Assembly: GCF_017877355.1 (NCBI RefSeq)
Contig: NZ_JAGIPR010000002.1
Location: 496,001 to 560,000, forward strand
Direction of reading: 5' to 3'
DNA: 64,000 nucleotides
From: Chryseobacterium jejuense
GTDB lineage: Bacteria > Bacteroidota > Bacteroidia > Flavobacteriales > Weeksellaceae
Below the pieces are notes generated by a model. The model was not told the DNA's origin. It did no database searches and was given only the letters and a program-made list of their open reading frames with translations. A program made the translations under genes and the position numbers. Positions 17,030 through 28,793 of this stretch are shown here, piece by piece; within the stretch, counting starts at the first letter, position 1, and every line of letters starts with the position of its first letter.

Positions 17030-18369
17030 GATTTTTTGTTTTTATCGTTAAACTGTGGGTCTGTTGGATCATAAAGTTTTGGTACCATCTGTACCTGTCT
17101 TCTTAAAAGGAAAACCAGGATCAATGATAATGATATAAATATCGCAGTGAAGAAATAGAAAGAATATTGTATTCCCGGCATTGGGGTTACGGCATCAATC
17201 GTTCTCATGACTCCATAAATGATCCATGGTTGTCTTCCTACTTCAGTTACTGTCCATCCTGCTTCCAGAGCAATATATCCAAAAGGAGTAGCAATAAGGA
17301 ATGTTTTTAATAACCAGTTTTTAGTCAGCCATTCTTTTTTGAAAAAGAAAGCATACAAATAAATAGCTCCTATACCTATCATCACTACTCCAAAGAAGAT
17401 CATGATCTGAAAAGCATAATGAACAACGGCAATCGGGGGCCATTCATCTCTCGGGAAATCTTTAAGACCCTTTACTTCAGTATTGAAGTCGTTGCTTACC
17501 AAAAAGCTTAGTACCTTTGGAATTTTAATAGCATATTTTATTTCCTCTTTTTCTTCATCAGGAATTCCACCAATCACAAAGGCTGCTCCTTTTTCCGTTT
17601 CAAAGTGAGCTTCCATTGCAGCAAGCTTGATAGGCTGTCTCTTTGCTACAGATTTTGCAGCCACATCACCACTCAAAGGGGCTCCGAATGCTCCAATTAA
17701 AGCAAAACCTACTGCAATCCTGAATGCTTTGGTATGAAACTCCACATTCTTTTTTCGCATAATTAAAAAGGCATGAACTCCGGCTACAGCAAATCCTGTT
17801 GCACAAAAAGCTGCAACTGTCATATGAAGAGCCTGTGGAAACCATGCATCATTGAACATTGCTTTAATAGGATCTATATTAAGGTATTGTCCGTTGATAT
17901 AATCGAAACCGGTAGGAGAGTTCATCCACGCATTGGCAGCTACCACCAGAATACCAGATGCCAATCCACTTACTCCTACAAGAAAACCACAGAACCAGTG
18001 AAACCATTTATTGAATTTATCCCATCCATATAAAAAGAATCCGATGGCGATAGCTTCAATAAAGAAAGCTGTCCCCTCTAATGAGAATGGCATTCCAAAG
18101 ATAGGACCTGCATGTTTCATAAACCCGGGCCATAGAAGTCCCAATTCAAAGGAAAGCATAGTTCCTGAAACAGCTCCTGTAGCAAATAAGATGGCAACCC
18201 CTTTGCTCCAGGCTTTTGTTAATCCTTTATATATTTCATTATTAGTTTTTAGGTATTTCCAATGGGCAAAAGCCATTAGAAAAGGCATCACCATTCCCAC
18301 ACAGGAGAATATGATATGGAAGCCAAGAGAAAGCGCCATCTGGGCGCGGGCAGCTATAAAATCATCCAT
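17026..18369 (-). CDS. cydA: Cytochrome bd oxidase subunit I
   Basis: Carries haems b558, b595 and d and reduces O2 with quinol electrons in the inner membrane, at low oxygen. 447 residues, the short Q-loop form seen in Bacteroidota. Visible are ARAQMALSLGFHIIFSCVGM (His ligand), GLLWPGFMKHAGPIFGMPFS with GTAFFIEAIAIGFFLYGWDK, and GWTVTEVGRQPWIIYG. It is followed by cydB and then a ClbS-like gene. Confidence 0.96.
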   Translation of the reverse strand: MDDFIAARAQMALSLGFHIIFSCVGMVMPFLMAFAHWKYLKTNNEIYKGLTKAWSKGVAILFATGAVSGTMLSFELGLLWPGFMKHAGPIFGMPFSLEGTAFFIEAIAIGFFLYGWDKFNKWFHWFCGFLVGVSGLASGILVVAANAWMNSPTGFDYINGQYLNIDPIKAMFNDAWFPQALHMTVAAFCATGFAVAGVHAFLIMRKKNVEFHTKAFRIAVGFALIGAFGAPLSGDVAAKSVAKRQPIKLAAMEAHFETEKGAAFVIGGIPDEEKEEIKYAIKIPKVLSFLVSNDFNTEVKGLKDFPRDEWPPIAVVHYAFQIMIFFGVVMIGIGAIYLYAFFFKKEWLTKNWLLKTFLIATPFGYIALEAGWTVTEVGRQPWIIYGVMRTIDAVTPMPGIQYSFYFFTAIFISLSLILVFLLRRQVQMVPKLYDPTDPQFNDKNKKS

Positions 18370-18534
18370 AATATCAACTTTTCAGTAAATAAATTTACGC
18401 ATAAATTATTGATGTTGAGTATGATTTAAAACAGTAGAGATATAACAAATACATTTTAACTTTGAATCTTTTATTGGTTAGCTATTTCTTATGTTTCCTC
18501 TAAGAAAACTCAACATTTTTTTGACACTTTTTAA

Positions 18535-20538
<2,004 letters not shown>

Positions 20539-20558
20539 ACGTTTTTAAAATATCAAAG

Positions 20559-20589
20559 AAAAGCTTCTAATTATTTAGAAGCTTTTTTT
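20559..20589 (+). terminator. gyrB terminator
   Basis: AAAAGCTTCTA / TAGAAGCTTTTTTT hairpin with U-run 20 nt after the gyrB stop. Confidence 0.85.
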
Positions 20590-20620
20590 ATATTTGAACA
20601 AACCAATAAAAAATAATAAT

Positions 20621-21043
20621 ATGTTAACTCTTTTACAAACAGACCCCTACAATGGGGTAGATGCAGTTTCTGGTGCAGCCGCTGCGGGATTAGGGATTGG
20701 ATCAATGTTTATTAGCTTACTGGTATATCTGTTTTACGGGTATTGTATGTTCAAAATCTTTAAAAAGGCAGGCAGAGAAGATGCGTGGGCAGCTTTCGTT
20801 CCTATCTACAATGCTATTGTTATGCTGGATATTGTGAAAAAACCAATATGGTGGATCATCTTATTCTTAATTCCATTCGTAAATCTTTATGCCGCATGGG
20901 TAGTCAACGACAGATTGGCTAAAGGTTTTGGAAAAGAAACACCCCTTTATACAATTTTGCTATTTTTCTTAGGATTTATTTTTATTCCCGTGCTTGGGCT
21001 TGGAAGTGATACTTACGACAGTAAAAGAATACCGAATGATTAA
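20621..21043 (+). CDS. DUF5684-type small membrane protein
   Basis: 140 residues from the ATG at 20621; an extra nine codons upstream are probably not used. Three hydrophobic helices are seen (GIGSMFISLLVYLFYGYCMF, WWIILFLIPFVNLYAAW, TILLFFLGFIFIPVLGLG). The motif KKAGREDAWAAFVPIYNAIVM is typical of this family, often found near signal peptidase genes. No function is established. It is bounded by two terminators, so it is a one-gene unit. Confidence 0.8.
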   Translation: MLTLLQTDPYNGVDAVSGAAAAGLGIGSMFISLLVYLFYGYCMFKIFKKAGREDAWAAFVPIYNAIVMLDIVKKPIWWIILFLIPFVNLYAAWVVNDRLAKGFGKETPLYTILLFFLGFIFIPVLGLGSDTYDSKRIPND

Positions 21044-21067
21044 TTAAATAACAAAAGAACAAAAGAA

Positions 21068-21103
21068 CAATAAAGACTTCAGAAATGAAGTCTTTATTGT
21101 TTG
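21068..21103. terminator. Bidirectional terminator
   Basis: Perfect 13-bp stem CAATAAAGACTTC / GAAGTCTTTATTG, 24 nt after the DUF5684 gene. Confidence 0.85.
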
Positions 21104-21187
21104 ATATATATTAGGATATAGTATTAATTGTAATCTTTTGTAATATTAATTCTACAAATATTGAATTATTTAGATTGCTATTTATCC

Positions 21188-21396
21188 TAAATTTGGAAAC
21201 GCAGACAATATGAAGTTTACCATTTCATATTTAAAAATTAATCTTAAATGATTAAAAAGGAATAATACATTCAAAACGTCATTTCTGTTTGTATAAAAAT
21301 AACTTTTGATTATTTACAGCCTTATATTAAGGTAGATTTAGGATAGTGCTTTTTTAAGTATTAGTTGAGGCTCCACATCGTGGAGCCTCTTTATTT
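21188..21396 (+). ncRNA. Candidate orphan small RNA
   Basis: The 21104-21531 gap contains no convincing gene but has a TAAATTTG box at 21188-21195 and, 170 nt later, a strong intrinsic terminator at 21367-21394 (GAGGCTCCA / TGGAGCCTC plus U-run). The only frame is a 13-codon ATG at 21210. Promoter plus terminator without a reading frame suggests a small RNA of about 190 nt. It could also be a transcript leader fragment of a lost gene. Confidence 0.45.
21367..21394 (+). terminator. Strong intrinsic terminator without upstream gene
   Basis: Perfect 9-bp GC-rich stem GAGGCTCCA / TGGAGCCTC, loop CATCG, then TTTATTT. Confidence 0.85.
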
Positions 21397-21513
21397 CATC
21401 AATTAGAGAAAATTATATATTGTAATTAATTGAAAATCAATATGTTTTTGCTTTGTTTTTAGTGAGGTTAATTTTTTTTGATATTATTTTTTTAACAGTT
21501 ATTAGGATTTTAT

Positions 21514-21521
21514 TATTTTTG
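21514..21521 (+). promoter_or_regulatory. Promoter -7 element TATTTTTG
   Basis: TAnnTTTG match 10 nt before the first ATG of the DUF3857 gene pair. Confidence 0.55.
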
Positions 21522-21531
21522 CCCAATTATA

Positions 21532-23430
21532 ATGACCATGATGAAAATATTATTTCTTGGGGCCTTGTCTACAGCTTCAATGTATTTCGCCCAAATCTAT
21601 CCGGCATCTTCAATTCCAGAAAACTTAAAGAAAAATGCTAATGCAATCATCAGAAAAAATCTAACAACAGTTCAGATTAATAAAATAGATGAAATAAAAT
21701 ACCAATACAACACCATAACTACAGTTTTAAATAAAGATGGAAGTGAAAAAGCAATAGCTTATATTCCTTATGATAAAGCAAGAAGTATTTCTGATATAAA
21801 GGTTATTATCTACGATGAATTTGGTAAGAAGATAAAAAGCTATTCAAAATCGGACTTTAGCGACTTTGCCAATAATACACAAGGAGTGTTTTATTCTGAT
21901 AACAGGGTAATGGTATTTTCATATACTCCTGTTCAATATCCTTATACTATTGATTTTTCATATGAGTCTGAAGATAAAAATACCATTTTTATTCCTGACT
22001 TTGTACCATTTTATTCTACCAATACATCTTTGGAAGAAGCACAGATGAAAATTATCAATACTTCTGGAATTGACCTTCGAACCAAAATTTATCCGTCAAA
22101 GTATAATTATACCTCAGTAATTGAAGGAGGAAACGGAAATGAAAAAACGTATTCTTATAAAAATGTTCCAGCAATTGGTGAGGTTTCAATGATCCCGGAA
22201 ACTGTTAAAATATTACCTAAAGTAAGTTTTGCGCTTACCAAGTTTAACCTGGCTGGAAAACACGGAACATTGAATAACTGGACAGATTTCGGAACCTGGT
22301 ATTATAACAATCTTATTGATCCGGTGGCGGTATCCACTCCTGATATTAAAGCTGAAGTGGCAGCTTTACAGCTTCAGGGTTCGGTAGAAGAAAAAGTAAA
22401 GAAGATCTATCAGTATATGCAGACCAAAACCAGATATATATATGTGGGATTAGGAATTGGCGGCTGGCTTCCTATGATGCCAGATGAGGTTCATAAGAAA
22501 GGATATGGAGACTGTAAAGGTCTTACCAATTATATGAAAATCTTATTGGATGAAGCTGGAATTCCTTCTTATTATTGTGTTATCAATTCAGGATTTTCTC
22601 AGGTTTCTTTTGATCCGGACTTCCCTAAAATGGGTGGAAACCATGCTATTTTAATGGTTCCTACAGAAAAGGGAAATATCTGGCTTGAAAATACTTCACA
22701 ACAGACGGCATTTAATCATTTGGGATATAGTACGACGGACAGGAATGTACTTTCCATAAAGAAAAATGGAATAGAGCTAATTAATACTCCGGTATATTCA
22801 GCGGATCAGAATAAGGAAAAACAAAAACTGAAAATAAAGATAGGAGAGGATAACAGTATTACAGGGGAAGGAAATTTTTTCTACACCGGAAGTCAATATG
22901 ATTACAATCTTGGATTTGTAAACTTTAGTCCGAAAGAAAAGAATGATGCCTTGAAAAAAAGGCTTGATGTCTTAAACTTTGAGAAAGTTGAAATGAAAAA
23001 CTTTGTTAATAACAAAGACAATGCTGTCATTACCTATGATATCGATTTTAAAACCAATAATTATTGTAAAAATGCAGGTAGCAGTCTTATATTCAGAGCG
23101 GTTCCTATTTTTTCAGACAGTGTTTACAAAACAGATGAAAACCGTGAGCTTCCTTTTGAAATAAGACAATCTTTTGAAGATGAATATGAGATCAGTTTTA
23201 TGATTCCTAAAGGTTATAAAACTGATGAAACTCCTGATGATTCCAATATCAGCTCTGAATTTGGGAATTACAAACTAAGTTTTGTTAAAAATGGAGAAGA
23301 AATAAAAGTAATGCGGAAGATTCAGATCAATAAAGGAACTTATCCAAAAGAGAAATACAATGATTATGTAAGGTTCAGAAAAAAAATAATCAACCTGGAT
23401 AACTCAAAAATTTTAATCACAAAAATATAA
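21532..23430 (+). CDS. DUF3857/transglutaminase-domain exported protein
   Basis: 632 residues. Three Met codons open the frame (ATG ACC ATG ATG), and MKILFLGALSTASMYFAQ is a signal peptide. A DUF3857 domain comes first. A transglutaminase-like core follows near residue 326: GYGDCKGLTNYMKILLDEAG supplies the Cys, GGNHAILMVP the His, and WLENTSQQ stands where an Asp is usual. A C-terminal beta domain ends the protein. It is probably periplasmic or on the outer membrane. Family members are widespread in Bacteroidota and of unknown substrate. It is followed after 3 nt by a paralogue. Confidence 0.85.
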   Translation: MTMMKILFLGALSTASMYFAQIYPASSIPENLKKNANAIIRKNLTTVQINKIDEIKYQYNTITTVLNKDGSEKAIAYIPYDKARSISDIKVIIYDEFGKKIKSYSKSDFSDFANNTQGVFYSDNRVMVFSYTPVQYPYTIDFSYESEDKNTIFIPDFVPFYSTNTSLEEAQMKIINTSGIDLRTKIYPSKYNYTSVIEGGNGNEKTYSYKNVPAIGEVSMIPETVKILPKVSFALTKFNLAGKHGTLNNWTDFGTWYYNNLIDPVAVSTPDIKAEVAALQLQGSVEEKVKKIYQYMQTKTRYIYVGLGIGGWLPMMPDEVHKKGYGDCKGLTNYMKILLDEAGIPSYYCVINSGFSQVSFDPDFPKMGGNHAILMVPTEKGNIWLENTSQQTAFNHLGYSTTDRNVLSIKKNGIELINTPVYSADQNKEKQKLKIKIGEDNSITGEGNFFYTGSQYDYNLGFVNFSPKEKNDALKKRLDVLNFEKVEMKNFVNNKDNAVITYDIDFKTNNYCKNAGSSLIFRAVPIFSDSVYKTDENRELPFEIRQSFEDEYEISFMIPKGYKTDETPDDSNISSEFGNYKLSFVKNGEEIKVMRKIQINKGTYPKEKYNDYVRFRKKIINLDNSKILITKI

Positions 23431-23433
23431 AAG

Positions 23434-25398
23434 ATGAAAAAAATAATATTAGTGCTGATATGTTCAGCAAATGTAATGATGGTTCAAGCTCAGAAGCATG
23501 AGTTTCTAAACCCACCTAAATTTTCTGATTCAGATCTTTCCAAAGCAAAATCATTATTAGATGAAACAGCTTCTGCAGAGATTTTATATAAGTCTGTACA
23601 TTTTATGATTGATAGTTCTACAGGGTACCTAAATAAAAAAGTATTTTATAGAATAAAGATTTATGATAAAGATAAGGCAGAAGATTGGCTTAATCTTGAA
23701 ATTCCTCTTTATCAGATGAGTAGCAGTAATCAGGAAAAACTGAACAAATTCAAAGCTTTTACTTACAATCTAGAAAATGGAAATGTGGCCCAGACAAAAG
23801 TAGAAAAAAGCTCTCAGTATAAAAGTAAAGAGAGCAAAAATGTAAATATAACGAAGTTTGCTTTTCCTAATGTGAAGAATGGCTCTGTATTAGAATATCA
23901 ATATGAGGTTTTATCTCCATTTTTGTATTCAATTCCAGAAGTTTTGATTGAAACAGATACGCCTTCTCTTTATACAGAATATATTTTTGATACGCCAATG
24001 AGTATTGCTTATAATATTAGCTATACCGGAGGTTTAGCTCCTAAATATAAAGTGATGGAAGAACAGTCTATTTACGGAGGTCAATATAAAACGTTTAGGT
24101 TTGCGTATGAAAATGTAAAAGGATTTAAAACAGAAAAGTTTGTTAGAAATGATAGAAATTATAGGACAAAAGTAAGTGCGGAGTTGAATTCCACTTATTT
24201 TAGTCAGATGAATACATATTCTCCTTCAGGAGGAGATCTTAAACTTTATTCATCTTCATGGGATCAAATTCGCAAAAGACTATTTGAAAATGAAGATTTT
24301 GGATTAGAACTGAAGAAGACAAGATTAGCCAAAGAGAATATGCCTTCAGGTATAATGGATATGAAAACGGATATTGAGAAGGCTAATTCTATTTTTTCAT
24401 ACGTTCAAAAAACATTTACATGGAATAAAAATAAAGGTATTTACGTAGAAGATGGTATTAAAAGGCTATTGGAAACAAAAGTAGGTAATGCTGCAGAAAT
24501 TAATTTATTCCTTATTATGCTCTTGCGTGAAGCGGGCATTAAGTCTGATCCGTTGATTATTTCTACTGTAGAAAATGGGTTTATTAATCTTTTGTCACCC
24601 AATGTTTCTAATATGAATTTTGTATTAGCAGTAATAGATGTCAATGGTGAATATCATACTTATGATGCTACTTCTAAGCAGTCTTCTGTAGATCAGTTGC
24701 CTTTGAGAGACTGGAATCAATATGGAATTCTATTAGCAAAAAATAAAGCTGAGCAGATTCAAATGAAAAATATAAAGCCAAGTAGTACTTTCCTTACAGT
24801 AGATGCAAAGATTAATGATGATGGGAGTATTTCCGGATCTTATTCCGACAGAGATACAGGAACTTTTGCCATGCATGTAAAAGATAGCTATGATGAAAAT
24901 CCTGAAAAATATAAAAAACAATATAAAGAGAATTTCTCAATAGATTTTACCCAAATTGATGCTAAAGTATTAGATACTGGAGAATTTGAATGTGCAATGA
25001 ACTTTTCTTCATCCAATTTAATAGATAGAGTAGGAAAAAAAATAATCGTCAACCCAATGTTATTTTTAAGCAAAACATTTAATGAATTCGATCAAATGGA
25101 GGTTAGAAAATATCCTATTGACTTCGGAGCACCTACTACAAAAGTTAAAAAGGTGACACTTGAAATCCCTGAAGGATATACCATCGAAGAATTACCTAAG
25201 AATAAAAGAATTGTGACTGACGATAAACAGATAGAATACAGTTATATGATTGAGCAAAAAGGAAATAAACTAGAAGTAACATCTACTACAAAGATTTCCA
25301 GTGCCGATTATCCAAAAGAATATTATCCTGCATTCAAACAAATTTGGGGAGTAGCTTCTAAACATGAAAATCAGGTGATCAGCTTAGTAAAGAAGTAA
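23434..25398 (+). CDS. DUF3857 protein with degenerate transglutaminase core
   Basis: 654 residues with a signal peptide (LICSANVMMVQAQ). The architecture is that of the gene before it, DUF3857 then transglutaminase-like. At about residue 348 the catalytic segment reads KVGNAAEINLFLIMLLREAG, with Ala where the paralogue has Cys, and the His position reads MNFVLAVIDV. The triad is therefore lost and a binding role is more likely than catalysis. Two genes in one transcript, one apparently active and one not, suggest they work as partners. Confidence 0.82.
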   Translation: MKKIILVLICSANVMMVQAQKHEFLNPPKFSDSDLSKAKSLLDETASAEILYKSVHFMIDSSTGYLNKKVFYRIKIYDKDKAEDWLNLEIPLYQMSSSNQEKLNKFKAFTYNLENGNVAQTKVEKSSQYKSKESKNVNITKFAFPNVKNGSVLEYQYEVLSPFLYSIPEVLIETDTPSLYTEYIFDTPMSIAYNISYTGGLAPKYKVMEEQSIYGGQYKTFRFAYENVKGFKTEKFVRNDRNYRTKVSAELNSTYFSQMNTYSPSGGDLKLYSSSWDQIRKRLFENEDFGLELKKTRLAKENMPSGIMDMKTDIEKANSIFSYVQKTFTWNKNKGIYVEDGIKRLLETKVGNAAEINLFLIMLLREAGIKSDPLIISTVENGFINLLSPNVSNMNFVLAVIDVNGEYHTYDATSKQSSVDQLPLRDWNQYGILLAKNKAEQIQMKNIKPSSTFLTVDAKINDDGSISGSYSDRDTGTFAMHVKDSYDENPEKYKKQYKENFSIDFTQIDAKVLDTGEFECAMNFSSSNLIDRVGKKIIVNPMLFLSKTFNEFDQMEVRKYPIDFGAPTTKVKKVTLEIPEGYTIEELPKNKRIVTDDKQIEYSYMIEQKGNKLEVTSTTKISSADYPKEYYPAFKQIWGVASKHENQVISLVKK

Positions 25399-25448
25399 TT
25401 GTGAACTATTTGTAACCGTAATTTTATTTTTTTTGAATAATTTTTTTT

Positions 25449-25477
25449 AAAACCATTCATCTTTTGAATGGTTTTTG
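25449..25477 (+). terminator. Terminator after DUF3857 pair
   Basis: AAAACCATTC / GAATGGTTTT stem with U-run. Confidence 0.85.
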
Positions 25478-25501
25478 TATTGAATACCAAAAATTAGAAT
25501 T

Positions 25502-26329
25502 ATGAAAAATACAATAGCTGTTCTTGCACTTTCGTCATTATTTGTTTTTACTGCCTGTAAGAAAAATGAAACAGCAGCAACATCAACGGAGAAAACAGAA
25601 AATAAAAAATCTGAAGAATTTGTAGTAGACTCAGTAATAATAAAAGATTCTACAAAAATTACCGATTCCTTAAAGCTTAATTATACTTCCAAACTGTTGG
25701 TGTTTCCTACTATAAAAGATAAAAAGCTGTTAGACAGTATCTATTTCCAAAATGATAAAATAAAAGACTTTTCCAAGACTGGCCTGCAGGCTTATCTGGA
25801 GACTGAAAAAAATAATTACTTCAGCTCTGTAAAAAATGACAGTAAGGATTGGGCTTCAGATATTACCTATGCCCAGGATTGGTATTCAAGTTCCCATATG
25901 AACCTCGTATCCAATAGTAACGGCTATATGCATATTCAATATACAGGAAGCGGATATGAAGGTGGGGCACATGACAATTATGGATTTTCAGAAAGAATAT
26001 TTGACCTTAAAAACAATAAAAAATTAGAATTAAAAGATATTACTTCCACTTCAAAAGCTAAACTTGAAGAGATGCTGATGAAAAATATCAATAACATCAA
26101 CAGCGGAACCATGGACGGAGACGGAAGTGTAAAAAACTCAGAAATGTTACTGGTAGAAAAGATTCCGGCTTCAAACAACTTCTATTTTGATGATAAAAAC
26201 CTATATTTTCACTACAGTCCATATGAAATTGCAGCATTTGCAGCAGGAGATATCACCATTCCTATTTCATGGGAAGAGTTGAAAGGCACTTTAAATGTAG
26301 AATTTAAAGAAAGAATGAAAATTAAATAG
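25502..26329 (+). CDS. DUF3298 (RsiV-like) lipoprotein
   Basis: 275 residues with a clear lipobox (LFVFTACKKNE, Cys near 20) and a Lys/Glu/Thr-rich linker. The folded part has the GGAHDNYGFSERIFDLKNNK and LELKDI segments characteristic of DUF4163/DUF3298 proteins (RsiV, PdaC). The late FHYSPYEIAAFAAGDITIPISWEEL motif confirms this. In other bacteria the domain binds lysozyme or peptidoglycan, but the role here is unknown. It ends at a terminator and is a one-gene unit. Confidence 0.82.
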   Translation: MKNTIAVLALSSLFVFTACKKNETAATSTEKTENKKSEEFVVDSVIIKDSTKITDSLKLNYTSKLLVFPTIKDKKLLDSIYFQNDKIKDFSKTGLQAYLETEKNNYFSSVKNDSKDWASDITYAQDWYSSSHMNLVSNSNGYMHIQYTGSGYEGGAHDNYGFSERIFDLKNNKKLELKDITSTSKAKLEEMLMKNINNINSGTMDGDGSVKNSEMLLVEKIPASNNFYFDDKNLYFHYSPYEIAAFAAGDITIPISWEELKGTLNVEFKERMKIK

Positions 26330-26332
26330 CTT

Positions 26333-26360
26333 AATGCTTCCGGGTTCAGGAAGCATTTTC
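26333..26360 (+). terminator. Terminator after DUF3298 gene
   Basis: AATGCTTCC / GGAAGCATT stem followed by TTTC; the next promoter box begins immediately after it. Confidence 0.75.
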
Positions 26361-26368
26361 TATTTTTG
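26361..26368 (+). promoter_or_regulatory. Promoter -7 element, probably leaderless gene
   Basis: TATTTTTG followed by TGGTA and then the ATG of the lipid kinase at 26374. At this distance transcription should begin at or next to the start codon. Confidence 0.6.
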
Positions 26369-26373
26369 TGGTA

Positions 26374-27225
26374 ATGGAAAAAGTAGCTTTTATCATCAAT
26401 CCTTTTTCGGCCAAAAAGAATTATCAGCCGTTTTTGAATGAACTTAAAAACAAGGTAGGTAATCCTTTGTATTATGTCTCCGAATCTATTCCGGGAACAG
26501 ACGAATTTATCAGAACATATTTTGATAAAGTAGATATTTTCGTAGCCATTGGAGGTGACGGAACAATTTCTACCGTGGCAAAGAATCTGATTTCTACAGA
26601 TAAAATACTGGCTATCTTCCCGGCAGGATCAGGAAATGGATTTTCCAATGAGACCCGTTTCAGTAAGAATCTGGATGAACTTTTAGAGAAAATAAAAGCT
26701 AAACAATCCAGAAAGATTGATACTTTTACTGTCAACGACAGGCTTTCCATCAACGTTTCAGGAACAGGGTTTGACGGAAAAGTGGTAAAAGAATTCGAAA
26801 AAACCAGTCGTGGTTTTAAAAACTATATCAAAGTTTCACTGAAAACATTCTTTAACTATAGACCGATTAAGGTTACCTTTTTTGATGAAGAATATAAACA
26901 GTACAATGGCAGATACCTGATGCTGAATGTTGCTAATACCCGCCAATTTGGAAATAATGCCTATATCGCACCCAAAGCTAGTAAAAGTGATGGATTGGTA
27001 GACATGGTTTTGGTTAAGAAATTCCCTTTGACCTATTCCGCTTTGTTCGCTTTCAGAATGTTTACCAAAAGATTAAAGGATGATGAGTATGTAACTTATC
27101 TTCCTGTTTCAGAGATTTCATTTAAAGTCAATACCAAAAACTGGCACCTTGATGGTGAGTTCAATAAGATAGAATCACCAGTTCATGTGAAAGTACAGCC
27201 AGCAAGCTTGAATATTTTAGTTTAA
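26374..27225 (+). CDS. Diacylglycerol/lipid kinase family protein (YegS-like)
   Basis: 283 residues. The start is ATG at 26374; the frame could begin two codons earlier at a GTG. The kinase fold is shown by VAFIINPFSAKK, the ATP-binding VAIGGDGTISTVAKNL and FPAGSGNGFSNETRF, and the C-terminal NVANTRQFGNNAYIAPKAS. It probably phosphorylates diacylglycerol or a related membrane lipid at the cytosolic side; specificity is unknown. It is a separate unit with a promoter box 5 nt ahead of the ATG. Confidence 0.9.
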   Translation: MEKVAFIINPFSAKKNYQPFLNELKNKVGNPLYYVSESIPGTDEFIRTYFDKVDIFVAIGGDGTISTVAKNLISTDKILAIFPAGSGNGFSNETRFSKNLDELLEKIKAKQSRKIDTFTVNDRLSINVSGTGFDGKVVKEFEKTSRGFKNYIKVSLKTFFNYRPIKVTFFDEEYKQYNGRYLMLNVANTRQFGNNAYIAPKASKSDGLVDMVLVKKFPLTYSALFAFRMFTKRLKDDEYVTYLPVSEISFKVNTKNWHLDGEFNKIESPVHVKVQPASLNILV

Positions 27226-27308
27226 AGTTATTGGGTGTAAATTTCATCATTCACTATTCACTTGCGAAGCAATATTGACTATTGACAGCCACTGCAGTCC
27301 CGTATCTT

Positions 27309-28607
27309 TTATTTTTTTATTTGGAAATCTCCTTCCAACTCTTTTTCAATTACATCAGGATTATCCAGACAATACTGTAACTGCTTTTTATCCAGCTGCT
27401 TTTCCCAATTTGCCACAACAACAGTGGCCACAGAATTTCCGATAACATTCGTTAAGGCACGACATTCACTCATAAACTTATCAATTCCTAAGATAAGTGT
27501 CATTCCAGCTATTGGAATTTCCGGGACAACCGCTAATGTTGCTGCCAATGTCACAAAACCTGCACCGGTAACACCTGCTGCACCTTTTGAACTTAGCATG
27601 GCTACCAGAAGAAGCATCAGTTGTTTTTCAATGGGAAGGTGAATGTTGAGTGCCTGGGCTATAAACAGTGATGCAAGTGTCATATAAATATTAGTTCCGT
27701 CAAGATTGAAAGAATACCCCGTAGGAACCACAAGGCCTACAATCGTTCGGGAGCAGCCTGCTTTTTCCATTTTTTCCATGATTCCCGGAAGGGCAGATTC
27801 CGAAGAACTTGTTCCCAAAACCAAAAGAAGTTCTTCTTTAAGATAAAATAGCAGCTTAAAAATATTGAATCCGTTGTACCAAGCCACCGATCCTAAAACT
27901 AAAACGACAAAAAGGAAAGACGTAATATAGAAAGTAGCCACCAGGAATATAAGATTCAAGACAGAATGAAGACCATATTTTCCTATGGTAAATGCCATGG
28001 CTCCAAAAGCGCCGATGGGGGCAAGTTTCATTAGAATATGAACAATTTTAAATATCGGAGCAGACAGGTTCTGAAGGAGATCAGTTACTTTCTGGCTTTT
28101 TTCCTTTGTTAAAACCAATGCAACACCCATTAAAATAGCAACAAGAAGAACCTGAAGAATATTATCACCTACCAAAGGGCTAAAAAGCGTTTCTGGAATG
28201 ATATTCATAATAAACCCTGTAAGCGTAGATTCATGAGCTTTCTCCTGATATTCAGATACATTTCCTGAAAGGGTTGCCGGATCAATATTTAAACCATGAC
28301 CGGGCTGTAAAAGGTTTCCAACCACGAGACCAATGATAAGGGCTAGGGTAGAGAAGGTAAAAAAATAGATCATTGCTTTTATGGCAATCCTTCCTACTTT
28401 TTTGAGGTCAGTCATATGAGCAATTCCCAAGGTAAGTGTAATGAAGATGACCGGAGCAATAATCATTTTTACCAATTTGATAAATCCATCCCCTAAAGGT
28501 TTCATTTTTTCTCCCAATTCAGGATAGAAGTTTCCGAGTAAAACACCTGCACTAATTGCGACGATAACCTGGAAATAAAGCTGATTGTGTAAGTTTTTTG
28601 CTTTCAA
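27309..28607 (-). CDS. dctA: Dicarboxylate/amino acid:cation symporter (DctA-like)
   Basis: Sodium- or proton-coupled uptake of C4-dicarboxylates or acidic amino acids (DAACS family). 432 residues with about eight transmembrane helices. The Ser-rich re-entrant loop [18 protein letters not shown] and the [18 protein letters not shown] motif are intact, as is [17 protein letters not shown]. The closest named type looks like DctA, but glutamate transport is possible. It is a single gene. Confidence 0.88.
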   Translation of the reverse strand: MKAKNLHNQLYFQVIVAISAGVLLGNFYPELGEKMKPLGDGFIKLVKMIIAPVIFITLTLGIAHMTDLKKVGRIAIKAMIYFFTFSTLALIIGLVVGNLLQPGHGLNIDPATLSGNVSEYQEKAHESTLTGFIMNIIPETLFSPLVGDNILQVLLVAILMGVALVLTKEKSQKVTDLLQNLSAPIFKIVHILMKLAPIGAFGAMAFTIGKYGLHSVLNLIFLVATFYITSFLFVVLVLGSVAWYNGFNIFKLLFYLKEELLLVLGTSSSESALPGIMEKMEKAGCSRTIVGLVVPTGYSFNLDGTNIYMTLASLFIAQALNIHLPIEKQLMLLLVAMLSSKGAAGVTGAGFVTLAATLAVVPEIPIAGMTLILGIDKFMSECRALTNVIGNSVATVVVANWEKQLDKKQLQYCLDNPDVIEKELEGDFQIKK

Positions 28608-28710
28608 TGAACAGTCGTTTTGTTTTTTTAAGGGCGAAAATTAAGAAATTTCATCTAAAAAACTGACAAAAGTCATGGGAATTAATCTGTTGCTTCTTAC
28701 TTGATAGATG

Positions 28711-28770
28711 TAAAAAAGACTTCGGCTTTATTCTTTGCAGACAAAATCGTCTATAGAATGAAGCCGAAGT
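28711..28770 (-). terminator. ggt terminator
   Basis: Minus-strand stem ACTTCGGCTT / AAGCCGAAGT with an inner ATTCT/AGAAT pair, then a U-run (plus-strand TAAAAAA at 28711-28717). Confidence 0.8.
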
Positions 28771-28793
28771 TATATTGTTGGTAAGGTAAATAT

